The notes beneath the pieces are model-generated. The model had not been told where the DNA came from, made no database searches, and saw nothing but the letters and a program-made list of their open reading frames with translations. From Sphingobium herbicidovorans (GTDB taxonomy: Bacteria > Pseudomonadota > Alphaproteobacteria > Sphingomonadales > Sphingomonadaceae): a DNA stretch of 64,000 bases. Shown one piece after another: positions 16,970 through 26,047 of the stretch. Made by a program: the position numbers and the translations under genes. How positions within the stretch are numbered: the first letter of the stretch is position 1; each line of letters opens with the position of its first letter. Where the stretch lies: contig NZ_CP020538.1 of the NCBI RefSeq assembly GCF_002080435.1, positions 2,723,501 through 2,787,500 on the forward strand, in the 5' to 3' direction.

Positions 16970-18124
16970 GTGACACCCCATGACCAGCGGGAAATCAATC
17001 GGCGGCGCGACCGCCTGCTGGCGTCGATTGCGCTGACGACCGGCATCGGGCTGGTCCTGGCCCTGCCATTCGCATTGCGTGAGGGGGCGGAGTTTTTCCT
17101 GCCGCTGACCGCCGCATTGGTGATCGCGATCGCGCTGGTGCCGTTTTTGGAATGGATGGAGCGGCGGCGGGTGCCTTCGGCGATGGCGGCGCTGGTCGCG
17201 GTGATCGCTTTCCTGCTGGCGGCCAACATGGCGCTGGTGCTGATCGTGGTTCCGGCCGCCGACTGGTTTCGGCTGCTGCCGCAGCGGTTGCCCAAGATAC
17301 AGGACAACCTCGCGCCGCTGATCAACTTTTATTCGCAGCTTCAGCGGTTCGTCGATGAAACGGTGCAGATGCTGGCGACGGGGCCGGTGGCGGCGGCGCA
17401 GACGGCGGCGGTTGATGCGCCGCGTTCGCTGCTGCAATTCGCGGCGACATCCGCGCCATCGGCGATCATCCAGATGGTGTTCGCGCTGCTCATCATCTAT
17501 TTTTTCCTGGCGAGCTGGACGGGGCTGCGGCGGCGGACGATCAACAGCCGGGGCAGTTTCGACGGGGCGATGGCGATCGCGCGGGTGATCCAGAATGTCG
17601 TCGATGCGACATCGGCCTATGTCCTGACCATCGCGACGATCAACCTGTGCCTGGGGCTGGCGGTGGCGCTGGCGCTGTGGCTGATCGGCATGCCGTCGCC
17701 GCTGATGTGGGGCGGGATCGTCGCGCTGCTGAACTTCGTGCCCTATTTCGGGCCGATGCTGGCGGCGGCGCTGCTGGCGCTTGGCGGGTTGATGGTGTTC
17801 GACGATGTATGGAGGGCGCTGCTGCCAGCGGCGACGCAGGTCGGCTTTCACCTGGTCGAGGCCAATGTCATCACGCCGACCGTGCTGGGGCGGCGGCTGA
17901 CCATGAATCCGTTGCTGATTCTGGTGTCGCTGACATTTTGGGGATGGGTGTGGGGGACGCCGGGCGCGCTGCTGGGCGTGCCGTTGCTGATCATCATCCA
18001 GACCGTCGTGGCGGCTGCGGGGACGCCGGATATTGCGGGCTTCCTGTTCGAGCGGGGAACGCTGACGGTGGCTCCACGCGAAGAAAATGACGAGAAAGAA
18101 GAAAGTGGTGAAAGAGCCGGTTGA
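16970..18124 (+). CDS. AI-2E/PerM family membrane transporter
   Basis: This 384-residue multispanning protein starts at GTG 16970. Helices lie near residues 20-45, 60-90 and 150-180, with a cluster from 205 to 340. 'ALLNFVPYFGPMLAAALLAL' is the hallmark of the AI-2E (UPF0118/PerM/YhhT) family, followed by 'NVITPTVLGRRLTMNPLLILVSLTFWGWVWG'. Family members export autoinducer-2 or act as ion or small-molecule permeases, and the substrate cannot be read from sequence. The Glu/Lys-rich tail 'APREENDEKEESGERAG' is cytoplasmic. The last codons overlap the TTGACA of the tRNA-Asp promoter. Confidence 0.88.
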   Translation: MTPHDQREINRRRDRLLASIALTTGIGLVLALPFALREGAEFFLPLTAALVIAIALVPFLEWMERRRVPSAMAALVAVIAFLLAANMALVLIVVPAADWFRLLPQRLPKIQDNLAPLINFYSQLQRFVDETVQMLATGPVAAAQTAAVDAPRSLLQFAATSAPSAIIQMVFALLIIYFFLASWTGLRRRTINSRGSFDGAMAIARVIQNVVDATSAYVLTIATINLCLGLAVALALWLIGMPSPLMWGGIVALLNFVPYFGPMLAAALLALGGLMVFDDVWRALLPAATQVGFHLVEANVITPTVLGRRLTMNPLLILVSLTFWGWVWGTPGALLGVPLLIIIQTVVAAAGTPDIAGFLFERGTLTVAPREENDEKEESGERAG

Positions 18125-18149
18125 CAGGTCCGGCGCACCCGCATAGATG
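18121..18149 (+). promoter_or_regulatory. Sigma-70-type promoter of tRNA-Asp
   Basis: A perfect TTGACA (18121-18126) overlaps the stop codon of the upstream gene. After 17 bp comes TAGATG (18144-18149), 16 bp before the mature tRNA. The -10 is weak. Confidence 0.5.
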
Positions 18150-18165
18150 CCCGCCCACACCGAAC

Positions 18166-18242
<77 letters not shown>

Positions 18243-18299
18243 CTCTCCTTGAAGAGTGGATGGTCCCAAGAGGCCGAAATTATCCCGAAATTTGATAAT

Positions 18300-18381
18300 C
18301 GTCATGCCAGCGGAAGCGGGCATCTCGTGGGCCAGGTTGTGCCCTTATGGCCTGAGATCCCAGTTTGCGCCGGGATGACGG
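18300..18381. repeat. Paired intergenic palindromic repeat
   Basis: 'cgtcatgccagcggaagcgg' onward and 'gagatcccagtttgcgccgg' with gatgacgg at 18381 form an inverted pair of the 13.5-kb family, with some divergence. They fill the space between tRNA-Asp and the DUF2842 gene. Confidence 0.7.
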
Positions 18382-18391
18382 AGAGAGCCGA

Positions 18392-18631
18392 TCAGTCCCG
18401 CCGCCAGCGGCCTGTTTCCATCCAGGCGAGCAGGCGCTTCAAGGGCAGAATCCAGATCCAGATGAGGCCCAGGAACACATAGACCGGCACCTGCGCGATC
18501 ATGGGCAGGCGGCCGATGAAGCCCGACAGGCTGCCGATCAGGATGGCCCACAGCGTGATGAGTCCCAGGATGATGAACATGCCCACGGGCTTGCGCCAGC
18601 TAGGCTGATAGGGGGCGGGCTGGCGGTTCAC
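18392..18631 (-). CDS. DUF2842 family membrane protein
   Basis: This 79-residue protein uses a GTG at 18631, overlapping the fau stop by 4 bp (GTGA). A longer frame to 18691 exists but lies inside fau. The sequence 'PSWRKPVGMFIILGLITLWAILIGSL' (helix 1), 'QVPVYVFLGLIWIWILPLKRLLAWMETGRW' (helix 2) matches the short two-helix DUF2842 family of alphaproteobacteria, whose function is unknown. It is translationally coupled to fau, the only hint of its context. The 'WMETGRW' ending is well conserved in the family as I recall it. Confidence 0.85.
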   Translation of the reverse strand: MNRQPAPYQPSWRKPVGMFIILGLITLWAILIGSLSGFIGRLPMIAQVPVYVFLGLIWIWILPLKRLLAWMETGRWRRD

Positions 18632-19206
18632 GCGTCTGGTCCTTCGATCAGTTCGATTTCGGTGAGGATGATGTCGAGCGGCAGATCCCACGGGTCGGCA
18701 GGCAGGGCGTCCTGTTCCTGCACCGACCAGGCAAGGCCGATCCGCAGCGCGTCGGGAAAGCGGGCGAAGGCGCGGTCATAATAGCCGCCGCCCTGCCCCA
18801 GCCGGTTCATCGTGCGGTCAAAGCCCAGCAGCGGCGCGATGATGGCGTCCGGCGCTACCGCTGGCCCGCTGGGTTCGGGATGATGGGTGCCGTAGAGGCC
18901 GGGGTGAAGCTGGTCCTCGGGCGTCCAGGCGAGGAAATCCATGCTGCCCAGCCGGTCGATGACGCGGGGCAGGGCAAGCGTCTTGCCCATGGCGGTAAGC
19001 TGTGGCGCCAGGCGCTGGGCCGGAGCTTCGTCGTCCAGGCCCATATAGAGCGCCACGGTCTGCATATCGGCCAAGCGCCGGGCTAGGGGGGAGGGAACCG
19101 CCTTGAACGCCAGCCGGTGCGCGAGCGGGTCCAGCGACGTCAGGAACGCGCGGCGGCGTGTCCGGGCGAGGGTGCGCAGGGCGGTCTTGTCGGTGTCGTC
19201 GCTCAT
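18628..19206 (-). CDS. fau: 5-formyltetrahydrofolate cyclo-ligase
   Basis: This 192-residue protein shows the family's ATP/phosphate-binding block 'PLLGFDRTMNRLGQGGGYYDR' (about residues 126-146), preceded by 'AVAPDAIIAPLL' and followed by 'IGLAWSVQEQDALPADPWDLPLD'. It converts 5-formyl-THF to 5,10-methenyl-THF in the cytoplasm. Its location downstream of 6S RNA and zapA is the conserved proteobacterial order (ygfA in E. coli), and in E. coli the two are co-transcribed. Length is normal. Confidence 0.93.
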   Translation of the reverse strand: MSDDTDKTALRTLARTRRRAFLTSLDPLAHRLAFKAVPSPLARRLADMQTVALYMGLDDEAPAQRLAPQLTAMGKTLALPRVIDRLGSMDFLAWTPEDQLHPGLYGTHHPEPSGPAVAPDAIIAPLLGFDRTMNRLGQGGGYYDRAFARFPDALRIGLAWSVQEQDALPADPWDLPLDIILTEIELIEGPDA

Positions 19207-19307
19207 GGGCTCGCGTTTAAAGCAGCGCGCTGCAAATTGATATTATTTATGAGTTTACGCCCTAGCGCCGATGCGACCTGGGCCCCCTCTCTCATTCAAA
19301 AAAGAAA

Positions 19308-19334
19308 GGGCTTCGACAGGCTCAGCCCGAACGG
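19308..19334. repeat. Single REP-type palindrome
   Basis: 'gggcttcgacaggctcagcc' onward to cgaacgg is the same family as the two copies translated within E2 at 15.3 kb. It lies just downstream of the 6S RNA 3' end. Confidence 0.75.
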
Positions 19335-19357
19335 TGTTTGGGGGTGGCCAGGAAGGG

Positions 19358-19522
19358 TGACGGGACCGCCTTGGCCGTTTGCTGGAATATCCTCTGACGC
19401 CTCAACGTCAGGTGGGGACCATGTAGATCGGGCCTGGACCCGCCCAGGGACAGCCCCCTTGGATGTGATTATCGCCTCAGGGATGTTCGCTAAAGCTCGT
19501 ACCAGGCAGTGCCCGTCCCGAT
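19358..19522 (-). ncRNA. ssrS: 6S RNA
   Basis: This is the 320-bp gap between zapA and fau. On the minus strand, CGGGAC (complement of 19515-19520) pairs with GTCCCG (complement of 19361-19366), and GCCTGG pairs with CCAAGGC inside. GAACATCC pairs with GGATATTC after one mismatch. The central single-stranded region 'CCTGAGGCGATAATCACATC' and the 'GGGGGCTGTCCCTGG' hairpin side resemble alphaproteobacterial 6S RNAs as I recall them. A closed rod of about 165 nt in the conserved zapA-ssrS-fau order supports the call. 6S RNA binds housekeeping RNA polymerase in stationary phase. Ends are approximate. Confidence 0.75.
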
Positions 19523-19526
19523 CAAT

Positions 19527-19865
19527 CTAGGCGTCGGCGCCCGGCTCCACAAGCCTGTCCCGCAGCTTTTCTATGCGCGCGGCAAGCGCCTCGATCGCGA
19601 TGGCGGCGGATTCGTCCTCCTCTTCGCCAAGGGCGAGGCTCTGTTGGCGGCCGACGACTTCGCGTTTCAGGTCGTTGAGTTCGTCAGCCAGGAACAGCGC
19701 GGCGAACAGCAGCGTGCGCACTTCGGTAAGGCCCGGCGTGTTTTGCTGCGCGAGGCGCGCCTTGCGTTCGATAAGGCTGGCGAGATGGGCAAGATGCGCT
19801 TCCTCGCCATCGCGGCAGCGGATGGCGTAGTGACGCCCGGCAATCTGAAGGCTGGTTTCAGCCAT
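19527..19865 (-). CDS. zapA: Cell division protein ZapA
   Basis: This 112-residue protein has an N-terminal globular part 'LQIAGRHYAIRCRDGEEAHLAHLASLIERK' typical of ZapA. A long C-terminal coiled coil runs from about residue 55 to 110 ('LFLADELNDLKREVVGRQQS' and on). ZapA crosslinks FtsZ filaments at the Z ring. It is followed by 6S RNA and fau, the usual neighbourhood, and overlaps by 8 bp with the small upstream gene, so they are co-translated. The long minus-strand frame at 19667-20131 is a shadow. Confidence 0.92.
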   Translation of the reverse strand: MAETSLQIAGRHYAIRCRDGEEAHLAHLASLIERKARLAQQNTPGLTEVRTLLFAALFLADELNDLKREVVGRQQSLALGEEEDESAAIAIEALAARIEKLRDRLVEPGADA

Positions 19866-20055
19866 GCGCGCTTCCTTTGATATCGGCGATCAGTTCGTCG
19901 AGCGAGCGGAGCGCGGCGCGGGCGGCGGCTGGGTCTATGCCGGGGGAGGAGGGCGAAGAGGCGCTCGCCGAGACGAGGCCGTCCACATCCTGTTCGAGCC
20001 GGCCGACCGCGCGTTCCAGTGCGCCGATCGCCTGCATCATGCGATTGCTTGCCAT
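19858..20055 (-). CDS. Small predicted coiled-coil protein upstream of zapA
   Basis: This 65-residue protein has heptad-like 'IGALERAVGRLEQDVDGL', a short Ser/Pro-rich hinge, and a second helix 'AAARAALRSLDELIADIKG'. It overlaps the zapA start by 8 bp and is read in the same operon. A small coiled-coil protein in this position is common in alphaproteobacteria, but I do not know a named family. A role with ZapA in the divisome is an inference from position and helix type only. Confidence 0.7.
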   Translation of the reverse strand: MASNRMMQAIGALERAVGRLEQDVDGLVSASASSPSSPGIDPAAARAALRSLDELIADIKGSAHG

Positions 20056-20088
20056 GACCTACGCATAAACAAAGTTTTCGCCTTGCAA

Positions 20089-20108
20089 AAGCCGTCATTG
20101 GACGGCTT
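20089..20108. repeat. 8-bp inverted repeat between the zapA and tkt units
   Basis: AAGCCGTC, loop ATTG, GACGGCTT. On the minus strand it is followed by TTTTGC, like a terminator, but no leftward gene precedes it. It lies between divergent units and could be an operator of tkt. Confidence 0.45.
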
Positions 20109-20229
20109 GGCGCTCTCCAGGGTCCTGCCACGGTTGACGCTTTGGGTGCAACGCGACAAAGGGGACGCGATTTCGATTCGCCGGCTCAGCAGGGGGCCGC
20201 TCAGCCAAGCAGGAAAGACGCCAGCCCAG

Positions 20230-22197
20230 ATGACCGTTTCCGAAAAGTCGCTCGCCAGCGCCATCAGGGCGCTTTCCATGGACGCAGTGCAGGCGGCGAA
20301 CAGCGGCCATCCGGGCATGCCGATGGGCATGGCGGACGTCGCGACGGTATTGTTCAAGGATTATATCAAGTTCGATCCGACCCAGCCGAAATGGGCCGAC
20401 CGCGACCGTTTCGTGCTGTCGGCGGGCCATGGGTCGATGCTGATCTACTCGCTGCTCCACCTCACTGGCTATGCGCGCCCGACGATCGAAGACATCGCCA
20501 ATTTCCGCCAGTTGCACAGCCCCTGCGCCGGGCATCCTGAGAATTTCGAGCTGGCGGGCGTGGAAGCCACGACCGGTCCGCTGGGTTCCGGCCTTGCCAC
20601 AGCGGTCGGCATGGCGATTGCCGAGCGGCACCTCAATGCGCAGTTCGGTGACGATCTGGTCGATCACCGCACCTGGGTAATTGCGGGCGACGGATGCCTG
20701 ATGGAAGGCATCAACCATGAGGCCATCGGCCTGGCCGGCCACCTGAACCTTGGCCGCCTGATCGTGCTGTGGGACGATAACAAGATCACCATCGACGGCG
20801 CGGTCGACCTGTCGAGCAGCGAAGACGTCCGTGCGCGCTATGCCGCGACCGGCTGGCATGTCGTGTCGTGCGATGGCCATGACGTCGCCGACGTGCGCCG
20901 CGCCATTGACGAGGCGCTGGCCGATCCGCGCCCGTCGCTGGTCGCCTGCGCCACCAAGATCGGCTATGGCGCGCCCAACAAGGCGGGAACGTCGGGCGTG
21001 CATGGTTCGGCGCTCGGTGAAGCGGAAGTCGCGGCTGCGCGCGAGTTTCTGGGCTGGACCGCTGAACCCTTCGTCATCCCCGAAGATGTGGCCGCCGAAT
21101 GGCGCCGGATCGGATCGCGTGGCGGCGAAGTGCGTGCGGCATGGGAAGGCCGTCTGGCTGGCAACGGCCAGAAGGCGGAGTTCGAGCGGCGGATGGCAGG
21201 CGACCTGCCCGCCGATTTCTCGCTCGACGCCTATATCGACACGCTGATCGCCAATCCGCAGAAGGTCGCGACCCGCAAGGCGAGCGAGCTGGCGCTGGGT
21301 GCGATCAATGACCTGCTGCCCGAAACGCTGGGCGGTTCCGCGGATCTCACCGGCTCCAACAACACCAAGACCAAGAGCACCGGGCCGCTGACCCGCGACG
21401 ATTATTCCGGCCGCTATGTCTATTATGGCATTCGCGAGTTCGGCATGGCCTGCGCGATGAACGGCATGGCGCTGCACGGCGGCGTCATCCCCTATGGCGG
21501 CACGTTCCTGGTCTTTTCCGACTATATGCGCGGCGGCATCCGCCTGGCCGCGCTTCAGCAGCAGCGCGTCATCCATGTGCTGACGCATGACTCCATCGGC
21601 CTGGGTGAGGACGGTCCGACCCACCAGCCGATCGAGCATGTGATGTCGCTGCGCATGATTCCGAACCTGGACGTTTATCGTCCGGCGGATATCGTCGAGA
21701 CGGCCGAATGCTGGGAACTGGCGCTGAAGGACGCGACCGGCCCGTCGGTGTTGGCGCTGACCCGGCAGAATTTGCCGCAGCTGCGCACGGAAAAGACCGA
21801 GAATCTTTCAGCCAAGGGCGCCTATCGCCTGCGCGCCGCCAAGGCGGATCGCAAGGTCGTGCTGATCGCTACCGGTTCGGAAGTCGAAATCGCGGTCGCG
21901 ACCGCCGACCTGCTGGAAGGGCAGGGCATTGGCGCGGACGTCGTGTCGATGCCGAGCTGGGCGCATTTCGATGCTCAGCCGCAGGCGTATAAGGATGATC
22001 TCCTTCCGCACCATGTGCTGCGCTGCTCGATTGAGGCAGGCACGACATTCGGCTGGGATCGCTATGTCGGCATTGCGGGCTTGCGTTTCGGCATCGACAC
22101 GTTCGGCGCTTCGGCTCCGGCGGAAGTGCTGTACGAGCATTTCGGCCTGACCGCAGCGAAGATCGCGCCGCAGGTTGCGGCCGCTCTCGATCATTAA
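20230..22197 (+). CDS. tkt: Transketolase
   Basis: This 655-residue protein starts at the ATG at 20230 ('[33 protein letters not shown]'); the frame is open upstream for 366 bases but without family sequence. The TPP-binding motif '[20 protein letters not shown]...DDNKITIDG', the catalytic His region '[19 protein letters not shown]' and '[19 protein letters not shown]' are complete. It transfers two-carbon units in the pentose phosphate pathway (and Calvin cycle where present). It heads the same-strand tkt-gap-pgk-fba cluster. Confidence 0.97.
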   Translation: MTVSEKSLASAIRALSMDAVQAANSGHPGMPMGMADVATVLFKDYIKFDPTQPKWADRDRFVLSAGHGSMLIYSLLHLTGYARPTIEDIANFRQLHSPCAGHPENFELAGVEATTGPLGSGLATAVGMAIAERHLNAQFGDDLVDHRTWVIAGDGCLMEGINHEAIGLAGHLNLGRLIVLWDDNKITIDGAVDLSSSEDVRARYAATGWHVVSCDGHDVADVRRAIDEALADPRPSLVACATKIGYGAPNKAGTSGVHGSALGEAEVAAAREFLGWTAEPFVIPEDVAAEWRRIGSRGGEVRAAWEGRLAGNGQKAEFERRMAGDLPADFSLDAYIDTLIANPQKVATRKASELALGAINDLLPETLGGSADLTGSNNTKTKSTGPLTRDDYSGRYVYYGIREFGMACAMNGMALHGGVIPYGGTFLVFSDYMRGGIRLAALQQQRVIHVLTHDSIGLGEDGPTHQPIEHVMSLRMIPNLDVYRPADIVETAECWELALKDATGPSVLALTRQNLPQLRTEKTENLSAKGAYRLRAAKADRKVVLIATGSEVEIAVATADLLEGQGIGADVVSMPSWAHFDAQPQAYKDDLLPHHVLRCSIEAGTTFGWDRYVGIAGLRFGIDTFGASAPAEVLYEHFGLTAAKIAPQVAAALDH

Positions 22198-22226
22198 GAA
22201 CATCTACCAATCAGGAGGCTAGTGCA

Positions 22227-23237
22227 GTGGCAACGAAGGTAGCAATTAACGGTTTCGGACGCATCGGCTGCCTGGTGGCGCGCGCAATCCTGTCGCGCAC
22301 CGACCATGACCTGGAACTGGTCAGCATCAACGATCTGGGCGACGCCAAGGCGAACGCCCTGCTGTTCAAGCGGGACAGCGTCCATGGCAACTGGGCCGGC
22401 GACGTCAGCGTCGATGGTGACGCGCTGATCATCAACGGTAAGCGCATCGCCGTCACCGCCGAGCGTGACCCCGCCAAGCTGCCCCACGCCGCGCAGGGCG
22501 TCGAAATCGCTCTCGAATGCACCGGCATCTTCGCCGACAAGGCGAAGGCGAGCGCGCATCTGACCGCTGGGGCGAAGCGCGTCGTCATTTCCGCGCCTGC
22601 GACCGGCGTGGACAAGACGGTGGTGTTCGGCGTCAATCATGACACGCTGACCGCCGACGATGTCGTCATTTCCAACGCGAGCTGCACGACCAACTGCCTC
22701 GCCCCGCTCGCCAAGGTGCTGCACGATGCCGTCGGCATCGAAAGCGGTTTCATGACGACGATCCACAGCTACACCAACGACCAGAACACGCTGGACCAGA
22801 TCCACAAGGACATGCGTCGCGCCCGCGCCGCCGCCCTGTCGATGATCCCGACCACCACCGGCGCCGCCCGCGCCGTCGGCGAAGTGCTGCCCGAACTGAA
22901 GGGCAAGCTGGACGGTTCGTCGGTGCGCGTGCCGACGCCGAACGTGTCGGTCGTTGACCTGAAGTTCATCGCCAAGCGCGACACCACGGTCGAGGAAGTC
23001 AACACGCTGCTGAAGGCTGCTTCGGAAGCCGGTCCGCTCAAGGGCATATTGGGCTATTCGGACGAGCCGCTGGTTTCGATCGACTATAATGGCGATCCGC
23101 GCAGCTCGACCGTGGACAGCCTGGAAACCGCGGTCATCGACGGCAAGCTGGTGCGCGTGCTGAGCTGGTACGACAATGAATGGGGCTTTTCCAACCGCAT
23201 GATCGACACGACCGGCGTGGTTGCGGGCCTGCTGTAA
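22227..23237 (+). CDS. gap: Glyceraldehyde-3-phosphate dehydrogenase
   Basis: This 336-residue protein starts at GTG 22227, eight bases after AGGAGG (22213-22218). '[16 protein letters not shown]' is the NAD-binding Rossmann start. The catalytic Cys is in '[17 protein letters not shown]', and '[13 protein letters not shown]' closes the domain. It oxidises glyceraldehyde 3-phosphate in glycolysis and gluconeogenesis. It lies 29 bp after tkt with no visible terminator, so they are probably one transcript. An intrinsic terminator follows gap, before pgk. NAD versus NADP preference cannot be told here. Confidence 0.97.
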   Translation: MATKVAINGFGRIGCLVARAILSRTDHDLELVSINDLGDAKANALLFKRDSVHGNWAGDVSVDGDALIINGKRIAVTAERDPAKLPHAAQGVEIALECTGIFADKAKASAHLTAGAKRVVISAPATGVDKTVVFGVNHDTLTADDVVISNASCTTNCLAPLAKVLHDAVGIESGFMTTIHSYTNDQNTLDQIHKDMRRARAAALSMIPTTTGAARAVGEVLPELKGKLDGSSVRVPTPNVSVVDLKFIAKRDTTVEEVNTLLKAASEAGPLKGILGYSDEPLVSIDYNGDPRSSTVDSLETAVIDGKLVRVLSWYDNEWGFSNRMIDTTGVVAGLL

Positions 23238-23246
23238 GCGAATAGG

Positions 23247-23274
23247 GGGCGGGCCTTGAAAACCCGCCCTTTTG
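23247..23274 (+). terminator. Intrinsic terminator between gap and pgk
   Basis: GGGCGGG (23247-23253), a nine-base loop, CCCGCCC (23263-23269) and TTTT. It begins 9 bases after the gap stop codon and would lower or stop read-through into pgk. Confidence 0.8.
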
Positions 23275-23350
23275 TCATCCCGGCATAGGCTGGGATCCGA
23301 TTTTACGTCCTGCCCACGGGATGAGATCCCAGCTTTCGCTGGGATAACGG
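23274..23350. repeat. Paired intergenic palindromic repeat upstream of pgk
   Basis: 'gtcatcccggcataggctgg' onward and 'gagatcccagctttcgctgg' ending gataacgg form an inverted pair of the 13.5-kb family. They fill the gap from the gap terminator to within 20 bp of pgk. Confidence 0.75.
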
Positions 23351-23369
23351 CGGGCGCTAGGAGATAGCT

Positions 23370-24572
23370 GTGGCCAAGCCCTTCAAGACGCTGGACGATA
23401 TGGGCGACATCAGCGGCAAGTGCGTGCTGGTGCGTGAAGATTTGAACGTGCCGATGCAGGACGGATCGGTGAGCGACGACACCCGGCTGCGTGCGGCGAT
23501 GCCGACGATCCTGGAACTGGCGGATCGCGGCGCGAAGGTGCTGATCCTTGCCCATTTCGGCCGTCCCAAGGGGCAGAAGAACCCGGAATATTCGCTGTCG
23601 AAGATCACGCGGCCGCTGACCGCCGTGCTGGGGCGCGACGTGCAGTTCATTCCCGATTGCTGCGGGCAGGCGGCGGTGGACGGCATCGCGGTGATGCGTC
23701 CGGGCGACATTTCGATCCTGGAAAATACCCGTTTCCACGCTGGCGAGGAAAAGAATGACCCGGCGCTGGTCGAGGCGATGGCGGCGATCGGCGATTATTA
23801 TGTGAACGACGCCTTTTCCGCCGCGCACCGCGCCCACGCATCGACCGAGGGGCTGGCGCACAAGCTGCCCGCCTTTGCTGGCCGGTCGATGGAGAAGGAA
23901 CTGGACGCGCTGCAGGCGGCGCTGGGCGAGCCGGTGAAGCCGGTCGCGGCGGTTGTCGGCGGGGCGAAGGTTTCGACCAAGCTGGATGTGCTGAACAACC
24001 TTGTGGCCAAGGTCGATCATCTTATCATCGGCGGGGGCATGGCGAACACCTTCCTGCACGCGCGCGGCGTCGATGTCGGCAAGTCGCTGTGCGAGAAGGA
24101 TCTGGCGGATACAGCCGAGGCGATCTTCGACAAGGCTGAGGCTGCCGGTTGCACGATCCACCTGCCCTATGATGTGGTGGTGGCGAAGGAATTTGCTGCG
24201 AACCCGCCGTCGGTGCGGACGTGCAACGTGCATGAGGTCGCTGCCGACGAGATGATCCTGGACGTTGGGCCTGCCGCTGTCGAGGCGCTGGGCGATGCGA
24301 TCAAGAACTGTCGGACGCTGGTGTGGAACGGGCCGCTGGGCGCGTTCGAGATCGCGCCGTTCGACAAGGCGACGGTGGCGCTGGCCAAGACGGCGGCGGC
24401 GCTGACGAAGGAAGGGCAGCTGACGTCCGTGGCGGGCGGTGGCGACACGGTGGCCGCGCTCAACCATGCGGGCGTGGCGGCGGACTTCACCTTCGTTTCG
24501 ACGGCGGGCGGCGCTTTCCTGGAATGGATGGAAGGCAAGGAACTGCCGGGCGTCAAGGCGCTGATGGCCTGA
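23370..24572 (+). CDS. pgk: Phosphoglycerate kinase
   Basis: This 400-residue protein starts at GTG 23370 (weak 'aggag' upstream). It has the N-terminal 3PG-binding motif '[17 protein letters not shown]' with '[16 protein letters not shown]', the hinge and kinase regions '[13 protein letters not shown]' and 'GGGMANTFL', and the nucleotide site '[10 protein letters not shown]...[13 protein letters not shown]'. It makes ATP from 1,3-bisphosphoglycerate. Position between gap and fba is a common glycolytic order. The gap-pgk terminator and repeat pair suggest it has some independent expression. Confidence 0.97.
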   Translation: MAKPFKTLDDMGDISGKCVLVREDLNVPMQDGSVSDDTRLRAAMPTILELADRGAKVLILAHFGRPKGQKNPEYSLSKITRPLTAVLGRDVQFIPDCCGQAAVDGIAVMRPGDISILENTRFHAGEEKNDPALVEAMAAIGDYYVNDAFSAAHRAHASTEGLAHKLPAFAGRSMEKELDALQAALGEPVKPVAAVVGGAKVSTKLDVLNNLVAKVDHLIIGGGMANTFLHARGVDVGKSLCEKDLADTAEAIFDKAEAAGCTIHLPYDVVVAKEFAANPPSVRTCNVHEVAADEMILDVGPAAVEALGDAIKNCRTLVWNGPLGAFEIAPFDKATVALAKTAAALTKEGQLTSVAGGGDTVAALNHAGVAADFTFVSTAGGAFLEWMEGKELPGVKALMA

Positions 24573-24666
24573 ACATAATGGGGTCGCCGTCGACAAGATG
24601 GCGGCCTCTTTCATTTAACGACGCCGCCGATGGGGCGGTGCAACCCAACAGAGAAGGTATGTGCAG

Positions 24667-25563
24667 ATGCTGGATCAGGACATGAAGAACAAGATTGCGG
24701 CCGGGAACGGCTTTATCGCCGCGCTGGACCAGAGCGGCGGTTCGACGCCCAAGGCGCTGAAGGGCTATGGCATCGAAGAGGGTGCATGGTCGAACGACGA
24801 GGAAATGTTCGGCCTGATCCACGACATGCGCAGCCGCATCATCACCTCGCCCGCTTTCAGCGGCGAGAAGGTGATCGGCGCGATCCTGTTCGAACGGACG
24901 ATGGACGGCCAGGCGGGCGGCAAGTCCGTGCCTCAGGCGCTGATCGAGCGGGGCGTCGTGCCCTTCATCAAGATCGACAAGGGTCTGGAGGATGAAGCGA
25001 ACGGCGTGCAGATGATGAAGCCGATGCCGGAACTGGATGCGTTGCTCAAGCGCGCCAGGTCGCTGGGCGTGTTCGGGACCAAGGAGCGTTCGGTTATCAA
25101 TCTCGCCAACCGCGAGGGCATCGCCGCCATCGTCAAGCAGCAGTTCGAGGTAGGGCAGCAGGTTCTGGCCGCCGGGCTGATGCCGATGCTGGAGCCGGAA
25201 ATCAACATCAAGAGCCCCGAGCGCGCCGACGCCGACCAGATCCTGCTGGAGGAACTGACGAAGGCGCTCGACGCGCTGCCAGCCGACCAGCAGGTCATGT
25301 TGAAGCTGTCGCTGCCCGCCAAGGCCGGTCTGTTCGACGCGCTGGTCGATCATCCGCGCGTGCTGCGTGTGGTGGCGCTGTCCGGCGGCTTCTCACGCGC
25401 CGAGGCTTGCGTGGAGCTGGCCAAGAACCGGGGGATCATCGCCAGCTTCAGCCGCGCGCTGCTGAACGACCTGCGTCACCAGATGAGCGATGACGAGTTC
25501 AACGCATCGCTGGGCCAGGCGATCGACGAAATCTACACGGCGTCGACCAAGAAGGCGGCGTGA
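24667..25563 (+). CDS. fba: Class I fructose-bisphosphate aldolase
   Basis: This 298-residue protein starts at the ATG at 24667, nine bases after AAGG; a GTG at 24661 is too close to the SD. '[23 protein letters not shown]' and '[16 protein letters not shown]'-like blocks match the Schiff-base class I aldolases of the bacterial (Staphylococcus-like) type rather than class II metal enzymes. '[19 protein letters not shown]' is near the catalytic Lys. It interconverts fructose 1,6-bisphosphate and triose phosphates. It completes the tkt-gap-pgk-fba cluster. No C-terminal extension. Confidence 0.92.
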   Translation: MLDQDMKNKIAAGNGFIAALDQSGGSTPKALKGYGIEEGAWSNDEEMFGLIHDMRSRIITSPAFSGEKVIGAILFERTMDGQAGGKSVPQALIERGVVPFIKIDKGLEDEANGVQMMKPMPELDALLKRARSLGVFGTKERSVINLANREGIAAIVKQQFEVGQQVLAAGLMPMLEPEINIKSPERADADQILLEELTKALDALPADQQVMLKLSLPAKAGLFDALVDHPRVLRVVALSGGFSRAEACVELAKNRGIIASFSRALLNDLRHQMSDDEFNASLGQAIDEIYTASTKKAA

Positions 25564-25570
25564 CCGGGCG

Positions 25571-26047
25571 ATGACGGCGGCAGCAAGCAGTTCCCGCGCC
25601 GCCGTCATCCGCCTCTTACGGGGCGACATCGAGACGATGCGCGCTGTCAATGCGCTGTTCGCCGATGTTTTCGATGACGCGGGATCCTATGCCGCGCTGC
25701 CGCCGTCCGGCGCCTATCTGGCCGAACTGCTCGATGACCCGCATTTCATCGCGCTCGCCGCGCTGGACGGTGAGCGGGTGGTGGGCGCACTGGCCGCTTA
25801 TGTGTTGCGGAAGTTCGAGCAGCAGCGCAGCGAAATCTATATCTACGATCTGGCCGTGGCCGCAGACCGGCGGCGACAGGGCATTGCCACCGCGCTGATC
25901 GATGCGCTTTCTCCCATCGCGGCTGTTGTCGGAGCATGGGTGATCTATGTCCAGGCAGACATGGAAGATGAGCCTGCGGTCGCGCTTTATACGAAGCTGG
26001 GCGTGCGGGAGGATGTGCTGCATTTCGACATCGCGCCCCGCGCTTAG
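25571..26047 (+). CDS. GNAT acetyltransferase, AAC(3)-I (aminoglycoside 3-N-acetyltransferase) family
   Basis: This 158-residue GNAT protein starts at ATG 25571, 7 bp after fba. From residue 58 it reads '[20 protein letters not shown]', '[20 protein letters not shown]', '[12 protein letters not shown]', '[20 protein letters not shown]' and '[13 protein letters not shown]'. From memory this is nearly the integron-borne AAC(3)-I sequence, block for block. The acetyl-CoA motif A 'RRRQGIA' is at 100-106. The family acetylates gentamicin-type aminoglycosides at the 3-amino group. No integron, attC or transposase is visible around it, and base composition matches the neighbours, so it looks native. 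Its activity here is not proved. Confidence 0.85.
   Translation: MTAAASSSRAAVIRLLRGDIETMRAVNALFADVFDDAGSYAALPPSGAYLAELLDDPHFIALAALDGERVVGALAAYVLRKFEQQRSEIYIYDLAVAADRRRQGIATALIDALSPIAAVVGAWVIYVQADMEDEPAVALYTKLGVREDVLHFDIAPRA

Noticed and set aside
22194..24614. 806-residue minus-strand open frame
   Set aside because: Antisense to gap and pgk, both complete with catalytic motifs; Arg/His-rich composition is typical of GC-rich shadows.
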